Source of the DNA: Fabrea salina
Taxonomy: Eukaryota; Ciliophora; Heterotrichea; Heterotrichida; Fabreidae
Assembly (NCBI GenBank): GCA_022984795.1
Contig: JALIHJ010000048.1
Coordinates: forward strand, 62,001 to 126,000
Length of the DNA: 64,000 nt
Reading direction: 5' to 3'
The stretch's first letter is position 1. The number at the start of each line of letters is the position of its first letter. Below the pieces are notes generated by a model. The model was not told where the DNA came from. It worked only from the letters and a program-made list of their open reading frames with translations, and searched no databases. This document shows, piece by piece, positions 1 to 10,000 of this stretch. The position numbers and the translations under genes were made by a program.

Positions 1-1084
1 TGAAAGAGAAAACAAACTAAAGGCCTTTTCCAAAGAGGGCTTAGCTATCGGGACCAGAACAGACCCCTACGAAGAAGAAAAAGACACTGCAAGAGACTGG
101 ATCAGAAGTGCCCAACAGCAACTCCAAGACGCAGTAAACTCCCACGAAGTTGAAATTGAAAAAATTTCTAAAGCCAAAAAACCCGATCCCGCCAGAGTCA
201 ATGAGCTCAACAGACAAGTAGTTCGTTTCAAATTCCACTACGACCAACTCGACCTTGTGCTGCGTTCACTTGAAAACGAAGTAATTAGCGTTGAAAACAT
301 TTGGGAACTCAAAGACACTTTTGACTTGTTTATAGAAAAAACAGATGACCAGTTTCTTGAAGGAGACCTAGAACGCATTTACGAAGAACTTGAAATAGGA
401 ATTAAACACTCTGATGCCTACTCTGAAGAAGAAAACAAGAAAAACCCCAAAAAACCAGAACCTCCCAAAGTAATTTCGCCTGCCCCCAAGTCCACGAGTC
501 CTCCTCCTCTAGGAAAGTCTCAGCCTCCCAGGTCTGCTTGGGACAGCAAAGATGCTTTGGTAAAGATTGCAGGTGAAAAGTTCGCACAAGAAATTAAAGC
601 TGAAGAGTCTGAAGAACACGAAACAGTAAGACCCACAAAGGAAACCTGGGAGTATGAAGACCTTGAAGTTGCAAGGCAAAGAATAGAAGCAGGGTTCCAA
701 GAAAAAACTAGGTCTGAAGACAGAATTAAGTCCCGGTTGCAAATAGTTAAGTCAAGGTACCAGTCTCACTCCTCCTTTCCTACTAAACCCTTGACAGTGA
801 AGCCTGCGCATATTTCCAAACTTGAACTAGACACTTTGTTCTTTATATTCTACCACCAACCTGGAACTTACCAGCAACTCTTAGCTGCAAAAGAACTTAA
901 AAGGAAAGACTGGATGTACAACAAACGGTTCCAAACCTGGTTCCAAAGACAGTCCGAACCTGTGTTAAAAACAGCTGAAAAAGAAAAAGGCACATACATG
1001 TACTTTGATTATGAGAAAAATTGGTCTCAAAGAGGAAAAGCAGATTTTGAGTTTGAGTATTCTTACTTAGAAAATGAACTTTAG
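1..1084 (+). CDS. CNOT3: CCR4-NOT subunit 3 (CNOT3/Not3-5), 5' truncated by window edge
   Basis: The frame is open from base 2 with no start, so the N-terminus lies outside the window. The first residues (KAFSKEGLA, then a basic and acidic helical stretch, then LRSLENEVISVENIWELKD) match the Not3 N-terminal coiled-coil domain. A proline-rich linker follows (about 480-540). The end is a NOT box: LDTLFFIFYHQPGTYQQLLA, then WFQR, GTYMYFDYEKNW and FEYSYLE. CNOT3 is a scaffold subunit of the cytoplasmic CCR4-NOT deadenylase; the NOT box pairs with CNOT2. The linker is much shorter than in animals. The convergent RING gene begins its stop 29 bases downstream. A Pumilio protein, a typical recruiter of CCR4-NOT, lies at 18681-19982. 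Confidence 0.9.
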   Translation, partial: ERENKLKAFSKEGLAIGTRTDPYEEEKDTARDWIRSAQQQLQDAVNSHEVEIEKISKAKKPDPARVNELNRQVVRFKFHYDQLDLVLRSLENEVISVENIWELKDTFDLFIEKTDDQFLEGDLERIYEELEIGIKHSDAYSEEENKKNPKKPEPPKVISPAPKSTSPPPLGKSQPPRSAWDSKDALVKIAGEKFAQEIKAEESEEHETVRPTKETWEYEDLEVARQRIEAGFQEKTRSEDRIKSRLQIVKSRYQSHSSFPTKPLTVKPAHISKLELDTLFFIFYHQPGTYQQLLAAKELKRKDWMYNKRFQTWFQRQSEPVLKTAEKEKGTYMYFDYEKNWSQRGKADFEFEYSYLENEL

Positions 1085-1113
1085 ATAATAGATATAATCA
1101 ATATTCTTAGTAA

Positions 1114-2508
1114 TTAAGTTTCAGAGTCACAGGGGTTTTTGCACGTGGGACAAAGTCGTGAGTGAGGAAGCCACTGGTCTATGCATTCCTTGTGGAACAA
1201 GTGGAAGCAGGGCAAAACCTTCACCTCGTTTCCAATGCCGAACTCGTTCATGCAAACTAAACAGCTTTTTTGTTCGTCGTTGCTGGGCAACTTTTCAAGT
1301 TGGAAGCAAGGAAGTTGTTGGATTAGGTTCTGGGACAGTTCGGAAGATATCACTCTCATTGTGTGCATGATTTGCGTGAGTTGACTCAAAAGAGCCCTGT
1401 TGTGCACTATTATTGAGTCAGAACGTCTTCTGCGCAGGAGTTTGCCGTCGTAAACTACTCTAGTTTCAGGACTTACTACTCCGTAGCCAGGTCGGGAGGC
1501 ATCTACTCTGAAGTCTATTCCCTGGATGCTAACTACTTTTCCTTGGTATAAAACTCGATTCCACCCTTTCAGGTAAGGCATTACAAAACAGTCTACTACA
1601 CTAGGAATAAGATCTTCTCTGTCCATAGTTCGGAATTCCAAAGGCACACTGTCTGCAAAAGGAATTAAAGAAACTCTTTGGAGCGGGTCTGCAGGGTGTT
1701 CCACGTACTCAAGAAGGGTTTCCTGGGTAAATATTCCGTTGGAAGGGACGCATCTAGCCACCACGCACTCCAAGCCCCTGATGTTAAGGTGCTGTTCTTC
1801 GTGTAGGTGTTTAGGCTGCTCTTGCAAGTAGGGAAATATAACATCTTGAAAGATGTCTGTTGTTATTGAATGGGGCGCTAGTGGAACTATTTTAACTCTT
1901 TCTAAGCTAGAGTCACTCATTTCAGAGTAGCAGTGAATTCTAGTGTTCTTAGTTACGAAGCCCTGGGAAGGATGTGCAGCCAGTACCTTGAAACTGCAGT
2001 CCCCTATTTTCAAAAAGTCGTTTTCACTGATGCACCTTTGCCTGTGAGTGAAGTAAGGTTTCAGAACCCTTCCGTAAATCCGGTTGTAGTTAACAGAAAT
2101 CCCACTGTACATAGAAGTGGGTATAGTGTTTTCAAACACACCAAGCGTCAAAGAGCTTAGTTCAGCCTTTTCTCCATAAAAAGTTGAGTTGCACTGCTCG
2201 AAAACATCAATAAAAGATCCTAAGTTAGGGTGTGAGTAACTAACGACGTTATTTTCGTTCCTTCTGATGTTGACTCCGCAAGGACACTTAACTACCTGGC
2301 ACATTCCTCCGTCGTAGTTTTCTCTTTTACAGTCCAAGCATTTAAAAGTGGGTTTAAAGCTCCTGGGGTTCTCACCCAGTGCCTTGCCTGAAAACTCAGG
2401 TGAAAAAACATAGTTGTCTTGCCCTCTGGGCCACCTGTGGGACCTGATCCTAACAGCTACTCTTTCTGTGCTTTCTTCGCCCAGGCCAGAAGTGTTTGCG
2501 TTCCCCAT
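1114..2508 (-). CDS. RING-H2 protein with N-myristoylation-like start and three internal repeats
   Basis: 464 residues. The start MGNANTSG has Gly2 and Ser7 as expected for N-myristoylation (inferred). The C-terminus is a RING-H2 finger: CLVCMNEF, LPCFHLFHKECIDQWL, CPTC. The middle holds three similar units of about 90 residues, each with a hydrophobic core and a turn: DCSFKVLAAHPSQGFVT, LECVVARCVPSNGIFT and GIDFRVDASRPGYGVVS. An N-terminal Cys cluster (CLDC, CQVVKCPCG) may bind zinc. The family suggests a membrane-associated E3 ubiquitin ligase; the substrate is unknown. Only 10 bases separate its start from the stop of UTP13 upstream on the same strand. Confidence 0.75.
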   Translation of the reverse strand: MGNANTSGLGEESTERVAVRIRSHRWPRGQDNYVFSPEFSGKALGENPRSFKPTFKCLDCKRENYDGGMCQVVKCPCGVNIRRNENNVVSYSHPNLGSFIDVFEQCNSTFYGEKAELSSLTLGVFENTIPTSMYSGISVNYNRIYGRVLKPYFTHRQRCISENDFLKIGDCSFKVLAAHPSQGFVTKNTRIHCYSEMSDSSLERVKIVPLAPHSITTDIFQDVIFPYLQEQPKHLHEEQHLNIRGLECVVARCVPSNGIFTQETLLEYVEHPADPLQRVSLIPFADSVPLEFRTMDREDLIPSVVDCFVMPYLKGWNRVLYQGKVVSIQGIDFRVDASRPGYGVVSPETRVVYDGKLLRRRRSDSIIVHNRALLSQLTQIMHTMRVISSELSQNLIQQLPCFQLEKLPSNDEQKSCLVCMNEFGIGNEVKVLPCFHLFHKECIDQWLPHSRLCPTCKNPCDSET

Positions 2509-2518
2509 ACTTTTACTA

Positions 2519-4708
2519 TTAGACTTTTGGTTTCTTAGTTACTTTAAGTGTGTGTGTGTTGTTTCTTTTTTGAGGCAGTACTTCCATGTCGTTTAGAACG
2601 TGCTCCATGTAAAAGGCTTCTTTGTAGAGCTTTTCAAACCGACTGTAGTGCTTTTGGGAATAAGTCATTATAGCTTGGAGTTCTTCAGTGTACCCAGACA
2701 AGTTTTCCCAAGAAACTCTTTCAAAAAGCTCACTTAACAGTTTTTGAGCTAAGTTGGAAAACTTCTTAAAAGCGTTCCAGTCCCGGATATTTACCAAAAG
2801 TTTGTCTAGTCCTTCTTGGACTACTTGGTCCACAAACACTGTTAGCTCCTTCGGACTCATCTCAGTTAAGATTCCGTAAAGCTTCTCGTGGCGTCCTAAA
2901 CCAAAGGCAACAATAGCAGCTTCATGCAAGTTGCCTGCTTTTAAGTAGTTAGCTAAGTTTTGCTCTTGCTTCACCACTTCTCTTTTCTGGGTAAGTTCTT
3001 GTTCTTCTACTTCTTCTTTAACGTCTTTCCACAGTTTAACTTCTGCTGCTCCACTTGCCAAAGTGTCCTTGCCTCCAACTTTCCTTGTGCACAGTCCCCA
3101 CACCTTGTTGGTGTGGCCCTCCAAAGTTTCTACACACGCCCCTGACTTGTAGTTCCATATCTTTATAAGACCGTCTGAACTAGAAGAAGCCACTCCTCCT
3201 GTTATAAAGCACACTTTCAGTACTGAGTTCGTGTGTCCTTCAAGAGTTCTAATGCAAGTTCCTGTTTTAAGTTCCCATAACTTAATAGTCATGTCTCCGC
3301 TTGAAGAAGCCAAAATCTTTTCTGAGGGGTGGAAACACAGGTCCCACACACCCCTTCTGTGTCCTTCTAGGGTTCCTTTGTGTTCAAGTCTTCTACTCCA
3401 TATTTTGATTTTTTTGTCCTCTGAACCAGAGTAAATTGCTTTGTGGTCAGGAGAAAGCTTGACAACAGAAATGTCTTTGTCGTGCGCTATGCAGGTGTAA
3501 CTAGCACTTTCAGTTGTTCCTTGGGCTTTTTCCCAGACTTTCAGAGTTTGGTCAGCACTCCCTGACACAATAAAGTTCCTTCTGCTTAAAGCCACGCAGG
3601 TAACGTCGTTGGTGTGTCCATAGTAAGTTCCTACCATCTCAGTTAGCTTCCAGTACTTCACTGACTGATCTTTAGAGCCTGTTGCAATGTAATCCTCAAA
3701 AACGTCTACACACAAAATGTTGTCACTATGTCCGCGCAAACTGCTGACTTTAGAAGTTTCAATGTCTACTAACTTGGCTTCATAACTGTTGAGGGCTACC
3801 AACAAGTTAGTATCGTTCATCCACTTTATGTCAGTAACTTCGTCAACGTGGCCTATAAACTCATAGCTAACGTTGAGTTTTTTTCCGATGCAGAAAACAT
3901 AGAACTCTTCGTTAGTAGCAATGATTTCTCCGTTTTCAAGCGTACTTAGGCTGACTATAGGGAAGCTTGAAACTTGTCTGTGTTTTTTTGCTTCTAAGTT
4001 TTTAGGTGAGAGAAGGTAAATGAACCCACCAGAGTCCCCCACTACAACTCTTTTGCTGCACTGCATTGAAGTGATTTCATTCTCAGCTTTGTAGCTTTGT
4101 TTGAGTTTCCAAGTTTTAAGGCTCCACCTGCAAGTTTGGTTGTTCATGCAGGTAATTAAGGACTTATTTAGGAACCCTAGGTGTCTTACTGAGTTCTCGA
4201 AACTAAGAGTTTTCACGCAGGAGTACTTAAGCAAGTCAAAAACCTTTACGGTGTAGTCGCTGGAAGCAGAGACCAGCAGCAACTCAGATGGATGGAAAGC
4301 AAGAGCTAAAACAGGTCCTTTGTGCTGCTTGAAAGAGTGAGTGAGGTAAGCATGCCCAAGTTGGTAAACCCTTACAGAGTTGTCAGAACCTCCTGTGGCT
4401 AAAAGGGCATCTTTGGGGTCTACTTTCATGACTCTTACAACTGAGTCACTTTTCCACTCACTACCTGCTTGTTCTCTAAGCATGTTGTCTTCGCTGTAAG
4501 TAATGACTTGTTCTTTTGAGTTGACTGTGAAGCACTTAACATCCTGTCCTTCTTCAGAAAGCACTTTTCCGTCAGCTAAGGAGAAGTTAACTACTTTGCC
4601 TTCAAAAAGTGACCAGCCCAAAGTCCCTGCTTTGTTGGCGTAAACTTCTCCTCCGGCATAAATAGTTGAAATGGTTTTGTAAGACTCCCAGTGCTTAGAA
4701 ACTTTCAT
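2519..4708 (-). CDS. UTP13: U3 snoRNP / SSU processome WD40 protein UTP13 (TBL3)
   Basis: 729 residues with two WD40 propellers. Repeats are visible as KDALLATGGSDNSVRVYQL, LLVSASSDYTVKVFDL, FIVSGSADQTLKVWE, AIYSGSEDKKIKIWS, ILASSSGDMTIKLWE and VASSSSDGLIKIWN. After the propellers comes the helical Utp13 tail (LANYLKAGNLHEAAIVAFGL...). This order is that of TBL3/Utp13, a UtpB component in the nucleolar SSU processome that assembles the 18S precursor. UTP11 (24718-25410) is in the same window. The start at 4708 is preceded by an AT tract and lies 22 bases from the divergent gene at 4731. Confidence 0.9.
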   Translation of the reverse strand: MKVSKHWESYKTISTIYAGGEVYANKAGTLGWSLFEGKVVNFSLADGKVLSEEGQDVKCFTVNSKEQVITYSEDNMLREQAGSEWKSDSVVRVMKVDPKDALLATGGSDNSVRVYQLGHAYLTHSFKQHKGPVLALAFHPSELLLVSASSDYTVKVFDLLKYSCVKTLSFENSVRHLGFLNKSLITCMNNQTCRWSLKTWKLKQSYKAENEITSMQCSKRVVVGDSGGFIYLLSPKNLEAKKHRQVSSFPIVSLSTLENGEIIATNEEFYVFCIGKKLNVSYEFIGHVDEVTDIKWMNDTNLLVALNSYEAKLVDIETSKVSSLRGHSDNILCVDVFEDYIATGSKDQSVKYWKLTEMVGTYYGHTNDVTCVALSRRNFIVSGSADQTLKVWEKAQGTTESASYTCIAHDKDISVVKLSPDHKAIYSGSEDKKIKIWSRRLEHKGTLEGHRRGVWDLCFHPSEKILASSSGDMTIKLWELKTGTCIRTLEGHTNSVLKVCFITGGVASSSSDGLIKIWNYKSGACVETLEGHTNKVWGLCTRKVGGKDTLASGAAEVKLWKDVKEEVEEQELTQKREVVKQEQNLANYLKAGNLHEAAIVAFGLGRHEKLYGILTEMSPKELTVFVDQVVQEGLDKLLVNIRDWNAFKKFSNLAQKLLSELFERVSWENLSGYTEELQAIMTYSQKHYSRFEKLYKEAFYMEHVLNDMEVLPQKRNNTHTLKVTKKPKV

Positions 4709-4730
4709 TTATCTGAATGGTTACTTTTTA

Positions 4731-5183
4731 ATGAAGCAAAGAAGAACCCCAACTCAAAAAAACACTCGGAAACTTTTAACTGCCAGTCCCATTAACTTAT
4801 ACAATGTTTCTTTTTACTCACTTGAAAGAAGCTTTGGAAAACCCTCTGATAAATTTTTGCCTCGTATACATAGAGAACAAACCTTTAGTCCACTCTTAAC
4901 TTCTTATGATAAAAAGAAGTTCAGAAACCATAAACCCTCTACTCCAGATTTAACTACTCACCACTTAAGTTTGTTCACACCTAAAACCAGACTGTCCCCG
5001 GTTGGCTATATCCAAAAAAAAACACTGGACCCTAACAAGAAACCTTTTTTTGAAGAAGTTGTTAAGGCTTCTCCTATTTCTTTGGTCAACAAGAGCTCTA
5101 AACAAAAGCAGTTGAAAGTTTCCGTTTCAAAAGTAATTAAAGTAGAAGTGCCCACTGGCAAATTAAAACTTAATTGTGCATAA
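4731..5183 (+). CDS. hypothetical basic protein, 150 aa
   Basis: I do not recognise this protein. It is rich in Lys, Arg, Ser, Thr and Pro (start MKQRRTPTQKNTRKLL), with no signal peptide or membrane segment and probably much disorder. It is kept as a gene because it exactly fills the space between two well-defined neighbours, starts after an AT-rich tract, is divergent from UTP13 (22 bases between starts), and its TAA abuts the stop of the convergent gene at 5184. Stop and antisense stop together form TAATTA. Confidence 0.6.
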   Translation: MKQRRTPTQKNTRKLLTASPINLYNVSFYSLERSFGKPSDKFLPRIHREQTFSPLLTSYDKKKFRNHKPSTPDLTTHHLSLFTPKTRLSPVGYIQKKTLDPNKKPFFEEVVKASPISLVNKSSKQKQLKVSVSKVIKVEVPTGKLKLNCA

Positions 5184-5732
5184 TTAACTTACTTCTATGT
5201 AATCTGTATCAAGTATTTGGACTTCTCTTTCCATAGGTTTGGTTTGTTTGAGCAAAACCTTAGTGAAATAGTAGTTGTCAATTGAAATAAACTGCCCCTC
5301 ACAAAAAGCAGTCCCTTCTCCTTGGTACTTAACGTCTTTGAAGTAACTACTCATGTAGAACTTAGTGTCTTTGGAGTTCTTTTCTAGATTAAAGTAAGAC
5401 TTTATAAACCCTATAATGCCTTGGTCTTCAAAGGATATGTTAGGAAGTGCCACTAACAAAGTGTCTGACTTAGAATACCTCTGCATGTCGGGACTTTGCA
5501 AAATGTGGTACCTAAGCAGTTCCCCAGCTCTTTTTTTCCTTTCGTGTTTGTCCAAAAGAAAGTTTACTTGCAGCACTCCCATTCTTTCCAGAACATTATA
5601 CAGCAAACACGCTGAGGACACTGCTGTTACTGTCGGGTAGGGCTGCAAAAAACTTGCCGCCAACAAAGCTGAAGACCCCAGCCAGTACTTTTCTCTGTTT
5701 AAACCAAAAGGCCGTATGTAAGGCTTCCACAT
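5184..5732 (-). CDS. hypothetical protein with an N-terminal membrane hairpin, 182 aa
   Basis: Not recognised. Residues 18-50 are hydrophobic (WLGSSALLAASFL, then TVTAVSSACLLYNVL), suggesting one or two membrane segments. A basic stretch (KHERKKRAGELLRYH) and a soluble mixed region follow. No motif or Cys cluster is seen. It is squeezed between the convergent gene ending at 5183 and the divergent start at 5740, with only 7 bases (TTATATA) between the two starts. Confidence 0.6.
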   Translation of the reverse strand: MWKPYIRPFGLNREKYWLGSSALLAASFLQPYPTVTAVSSACLLYNVLERMGVLQVNFLLDKHERKKRAGELLRYHILQSPDMQRYSKSDTLLVALPNISFEDQGIIGFIKSYFNLEKNSKDTKFYMSSYFKDVKYQGEGTAFCEGQFISIDNYYFTKVLLKQTKPMEREVQILDTDYIEVS

Positions 5733-5739
5733 TTATATA
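5733..5739. promoter_or_regulatory. 7-bp shared divergent start region
   Basis: TTATATA between two divergent ATGs (5732 minus, 5740 plus). Any 5' UTR or promoter of one gene must lie inside the coding region of the other. Confidence 0.6.
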
Positions 5740-5982
5740 ATGCAAAGCTTAGTTTTTCTCAGTCAGATTTTTCTGATTCGCAGTCAAGAGACTTCGTTCA
5801 ACTTTTACGATTTGTTCCAAACAGTACAGCTAAACTTTTCCTATGGAACAGAAATTGTTTTGTGTATTGCTAGCATTGTTTTATGTGGAATCTTTTATGT
5901 TTATTTACAGAAAAGAAGACTCAGTTGTGGGTTCCCTAAGCCTATTGAAAACAAAAAGTCAAGCAAACCTCACAATCAGTAA
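5740..5982 (+). CDS. small single-pass membrane protein, 80 aa
   Basis: Not recognised. A mildly hydrophobic N-terminus is followed by a clear transmembrane segment, IVLCIASIVLCGIFYVYL, then a basic tail (QKRRL...KPHNQ), which suggests the tail is cytosolic. It fits exactly between the divergent start at 5732 and the SF3A2 ATG at 5999. A second ATG at 5843, in the SF3A2 frame, lies inside this gene and is not needed for SF3A2. Confidence 0.5.
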   Translation: MQSLVFLSQIFLIRSQETSFNFYDLFQTVQLNFSYGTEIVLCIASIVLCGIFYVYLQKRRLSCGFPKPIENKKSSKPHNQ

Positions 5983-5998
5983 TTGTAAATATTCTAAA

Positions 5999-6664
5999 AT
6001 GGACATGCAGAACAGAGCAGGTGCCAAAGCTGGCGGCGGAGGAATAGCAACTCAAGCAATGCTGCACGCTGAGCGCAGGGAACGCCAAAGACGCCTTGCA
6101 ATGGAAACTTCGGACATCAGCAAAGACCCTTACCTGATGAAAAACCATTTAGGAACCCTAGAGTGCAGGTTGTGTTTAACACTCCATACAAACGAGGGTT
6201 CTTACCTTGCACACACTCAAGGCAGAAAACACCAAACTAGCCTTCAAAGAAGAAAAAACAAAGAAGGAAGAGACATTGCACACTTTCCTGCACCCAAACC
6301 TAGGACTTACCCTAAAAGACTCATCAAAATAGGAAGACCAGGCTACAGAGTTACTAAGCAAATGAACCCCGAAACTTACCAAAAAAGTCTTTTGTTTGAA
6401 ATCGACTACCCCGAAATCGAACCTGAAATTAAACCAAGACACAGAATTATGTCTACTTACGAACAAAACAGAGAACCCGTTGACCCTAAGTACCAGTACT
6501 TGTTGTTTGCAGGGGACCCTTACGAAGTAATCGCTTTCAAAATTCCCAACTTGCCAGTAGACTCTGGTCCTGGAAAGTACCTGTGTGAGTGGGACCACAT
6601 CAAAAAGATATACACTGTCCAAATTACATTTAAGCAATTCACTGATAATAATAATGGAAAATAA
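5999..6664 (+). CDS. SF3A2: splicing factor 3A subunit 2 (SF3A2/Prp11)
   Basis: 221 residues. The start [15 protein letters not shown] copies the family start. Then come the conserved [18 protein letters not shown] and [20 protein letters not shown], a C2H2 U1-type (matrin-like) zinc finger. The C-terminal half ([28 protein letters not shown]) is the SF3a66 fold. The protein is part of the U2 snRNP and supports branch-site recognition. The proline-rich tail of animal SF3A2 is absent. An upstream ATG at 5843 is rejected because it lies inside another gene and adds non-homologous sequence. The end overlaps the MSRB start by 11 bases. Confidence 0.93.
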   Translation: MDMQNRAGAKAGGGGIATQAMLHAERRERQRRLAMETSDISKDPYLMKNHLGTLECRLCLTLHTNEGSYLAHTQGRKHQTSLQRRKNKEGRDIAHFPAPKPRTYPKRLIKIGRPGYRVTKQMNPETYQKSLLFEIDYPEIEPEIKPRHRIMSTYEQNREPVDPKYQYLLFAGDPYEVIAFKIPNLPVDSGPGKYLCEWDHIKKIYTVQITFKQFTDNNNGK

Positions 6665-7031
6665 AGAATCCCTTCGACAGCGCTTAACTCCACTGCAGTT
6701 CAGTGTTACTCAAGAAAAAGGAACAGAACGTCCTTTTTCGTCTGAACTCAACAAAAACAAGCAGGCAGGGGACTACTTGTGCATAGTTTGCGGAATCAAA
6801 CTGTTTTCTTCCCAAACTAAGTTTGACTCCGGAACAGGTTGGCCTTCTTTTTACCAACCTGAAAATGGGTCAGTAAAGTCAGAACAAGACCGCTCCCATG
6901 GAATGGTAAGAACTGAGGTTACGTGCAACAACTGTGGAGCCCACCTTGGACATGTCTTTGATGACGGTCCCCAGCCAACAGGCTTGCGTTACTGCATAAA
7001 CGGAGCTAGTCTTTCTTTTAATAAAACTTAA
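6654..7031 (+). CDS. MSRB: peptide-methionine (R)-S-oxide reductase MsrB
   Basis: 125 residues. Conserved blocks in order: [18 protein letters not shown], two zinc CxxC pairs (CIVC and CNNC), [25 protein letters not shown] and the catalytic [11 protein letters not shown] with Cys at the active site. It repairs methionine-R-sulfoxide. The ATG at 6654 is the only one that keeps the conserved N-terminal block, which starts four residues in. This forces an 11-base overlap with the end of SF3A2 in another frame. No signal peptide is visible, so it is probably cytosolic. The TAA at 7029-7031 is directly followed by the PI4KA ATG. Confidence 0.93.
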   Translation: MENKESLRQRLTPLQFSVTQEKGTERPFSSELNKNKQAGDYLCIVCGIKLFSSQTKFDSGTGWPSFYQPENGSVKSEQDRSHGMVRTEVTCNNCGAHLGHVFDDGPQPTGLRYCINGASLSFNKT

Positions 7032-10000
7032 ATGGACCCTTTTGAACTTATTGAAGAACTTATACACGAAGGAGAAGGTGAGCAGCTTCTGTATACAATG
7101 CAAGCAACTCCCAAACTTACCTTTTCAGAGGCTAAAAAGGTGATTTTAGTTGGAAAGTCTTTGAAAAACACCCCTAACTTGACCAGACTAGGTGAGTTTT
7201 TAAAGTTCCTTCCTTTACTTGACAACTTAGAGATCAAAGGAGTGCATCCCAAACTAGCCCAAGAGAAACTTCAGAACTGGATCCAGCAGTATTTTGTTGC
7301 TTTGCAGGAGATCCAAGAATCCCACGAAGTTGCTCAAAAAACCATACAGAAAAAACTAAAGAAGCACATTATGGAAAAGGCCAGAAGCTTCTTTGAACAG
7401 TTAGTTGCTGCAAACAAGCACAGCAAACAACTCAAAAACGTGATAGCTTACGAGTTTGAAGCATGGAGTCACTTAAACTTGTACTCAATGAAGTTGGCAG
7501 GATTTTACTTTAACTTAGTGCAAGAGTTTTACTCCGACAAGAAAAAACAATCTTCTAGGTATGAGTCACTCCACTTACTAGTGTTTAAGTTAGCTACTAA
7601 GTTGCTGGACTGCAACCCAGAGTTATTTGAAAAGGGCCACGACTTAGTGTCTGACTTGTTTGAAGTAGCCAGAGCCCTAGCCAAAAAGTACATGAGCAAA
7701 AAAACTAATTCTGAAAGAATGTTTTTAGTTACTTTGGAGTACCTTTTCTGTTGCTTGTCCAATCCACTGATCACTGAAAAAGGAATCAGAAACACTAAGC
7801 TAGGGACTTTCCTTAAAATAGTAGGGAAGGGCTTTTCTTACCCCTTGGAAAACTTTATCAATTACTTCGTCAAAGAAGGAATCACTACCCTGAAAAAGCC
7901 TTTGTTGGTGAAGTCCATTATCAACCTAAGTTCTCACTACCTTTTGAATTTCCTTGAAAAGCACACAGAGTACTTATGGAGCACTGTGAACTTTTTCCAC
8001 AAGTTACTTTTGTTTTTAGCTGAACACTGCATAGACCAAGACATCATTATTGACATAGTCCACTTAATAATAGTGCTTTTGAAAGAAGACGCAGTGCTGC
8101 ACGAAGGCACTTATGAAAACTCTTTAGCAATGACTTACTTGCAACAAGATATTTTGCCCTGCTTAGACTTCAGAGCTAACGTGGAACTGCTCAAAGAAAT
8201 CTTGGGGTTCCTGAAGTCTTCTAGACTAGAGTCCATTGTGGTGGAGCAGATCTTTTCGGAGTTCGAAGACAACAACACCGAAAAGTCAGTGAAAACTCTA
8301 GGTTCCCTAGCTGACGTTTTTGAAAATGAAAAACTTCTGCTGTCAATAATTCAAAGGCTACTTGCTGAGTTTGCTAGAGTGGAAGACGAGGACGAGTCTA
8401 GAAGGTTCATAGTCCAGGAAGTCCAAGACATTGCATCTACCCATCCCTCTCTTGTGTTTTCTGAAACTTCGTCTATGGTCACTTCTATTTTGATTAACTA
8501 CGAAAAAGACGAGTGGATCAGAAAGTCAAGTCCTAGTTTAAAGGAAGTAGCTATGAAAGTGCTGAACTTACTCCGAATGATCAAAGCAGGCTGCACTAAG
8601 CCTTTTGTACTTAACTCCAAACTTGAAAAGTTCAAAGAGTTCTGGTGCGTGATGAACCACTTTTCTGTGCAGTACCAAAGTGAATTAGAAAAGTTCCAAG
8701 TAACTGTTGAAATCAACCAAGCTTTAGCTACAGTAGCCAAAAATACTCCTATGCTTCTTGAAGCAGTTAACAAACTTGAGAGTCAGCCCAAAGCCCTAAT
8801 CAACTGCTATGAAAGCGAACAGTATACCCACACTTTTTATCCCAAACTAAAACAAAAACTTGTTTCTATAATAGGCAGCAAGCGGTCCTTAAGCAACCTC
8901 GACTACGGACAGTTGCTTTTGAGTTACTCTATTTACAGACACATTACTTGGAAAGCTAAGTCCCAGTGCATATACGAAGACTGCTTTAAATACATTGAAA
9001 TGGAAAATGCAGGATGCTTCACTAAGATTCTGAACAAACTGCTCATAAGTGTGATCCACGAGTACTTTGACAAGATTTTGGAACCTAAAGACTACCCAAA
9101 AGAGCACACCATAGCAAACGACGTAATAGTGCTTTTAAGGTACTGCAGTTCGCCCAACAAAACAATTAGGGACATCAGTCACGAGCTGTTGCTTTTATTT
9201 GTTTCAAGGGAAAAAAAGAAGTCCAAACTAAAACTCAGTTCTTGCTACTCCTTTAAGTTTCCTTATATTTTGCAGGACAAAAAGGTCCTTGCACTGTCTT
9301 TGGACCTAATGGGCTGTATAAACCTTGAACTCAACAAACCTTTTAGTTCTGTGTGTCCTGTAGTTACACTGCCTCACACTGGAATTGCTGTGCAACTTCC
9401 TTCCACTAAAAGTGCTAAGCAAGAGGTATTTCACTTTCTGAACAGTTTTATCAGTGAAACTCTAGGAAAAGCCCTTTATATGGCTCCTAGGGACATAATG
9501 GGTGCGTTTGCTTTTTACATTTTCAACTCAAATAAAATACTTAAGTCCAATTCTGCTGGTTCAGATCAACAAAAGATTTACGCCATCACTAACTTTAGCA
9601 TTTCTTATGTCAACAAGCACATTTATTCTTACAAACTCCACCCTAAATGCCCCTACACCTTGCTTTGCATCTACACAAAACCTACTAAGTTCCACGCTTG
9701 GTACCTCAAGCACTGCAACAAGTACTCTTCGCAAACTGACGAACAGCTTTCAAAGGAGTTCTCTTTTAGTTTAAGTGACATCTTCAAGAACGACCCTCAA
9801 ATAGTTCAAATGCAAGTGAACTACTTAACCCTAGCTGACTCACTACTGACTGACCACGAACTTTCCTTAGACTTGCTTTTAGAGCAACTAAACAACTACA
9901 CTTCAGAAGAAAGTCGTGAGGGTCCTATTCTGCTCAATGAACACGCTACTAAAACTCTGCCTTCAATCTTTGACCAGCTGGGCAAAGTGACCTCTGGAAT

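Noticed and set aside
5843-5998. Upstream in-frame ATG extending SF3A2 by 52 codons
   Set aside because: The extension has no homology and lies inside the small membrane-protein gene; the ATG at 5999 matches the family start.
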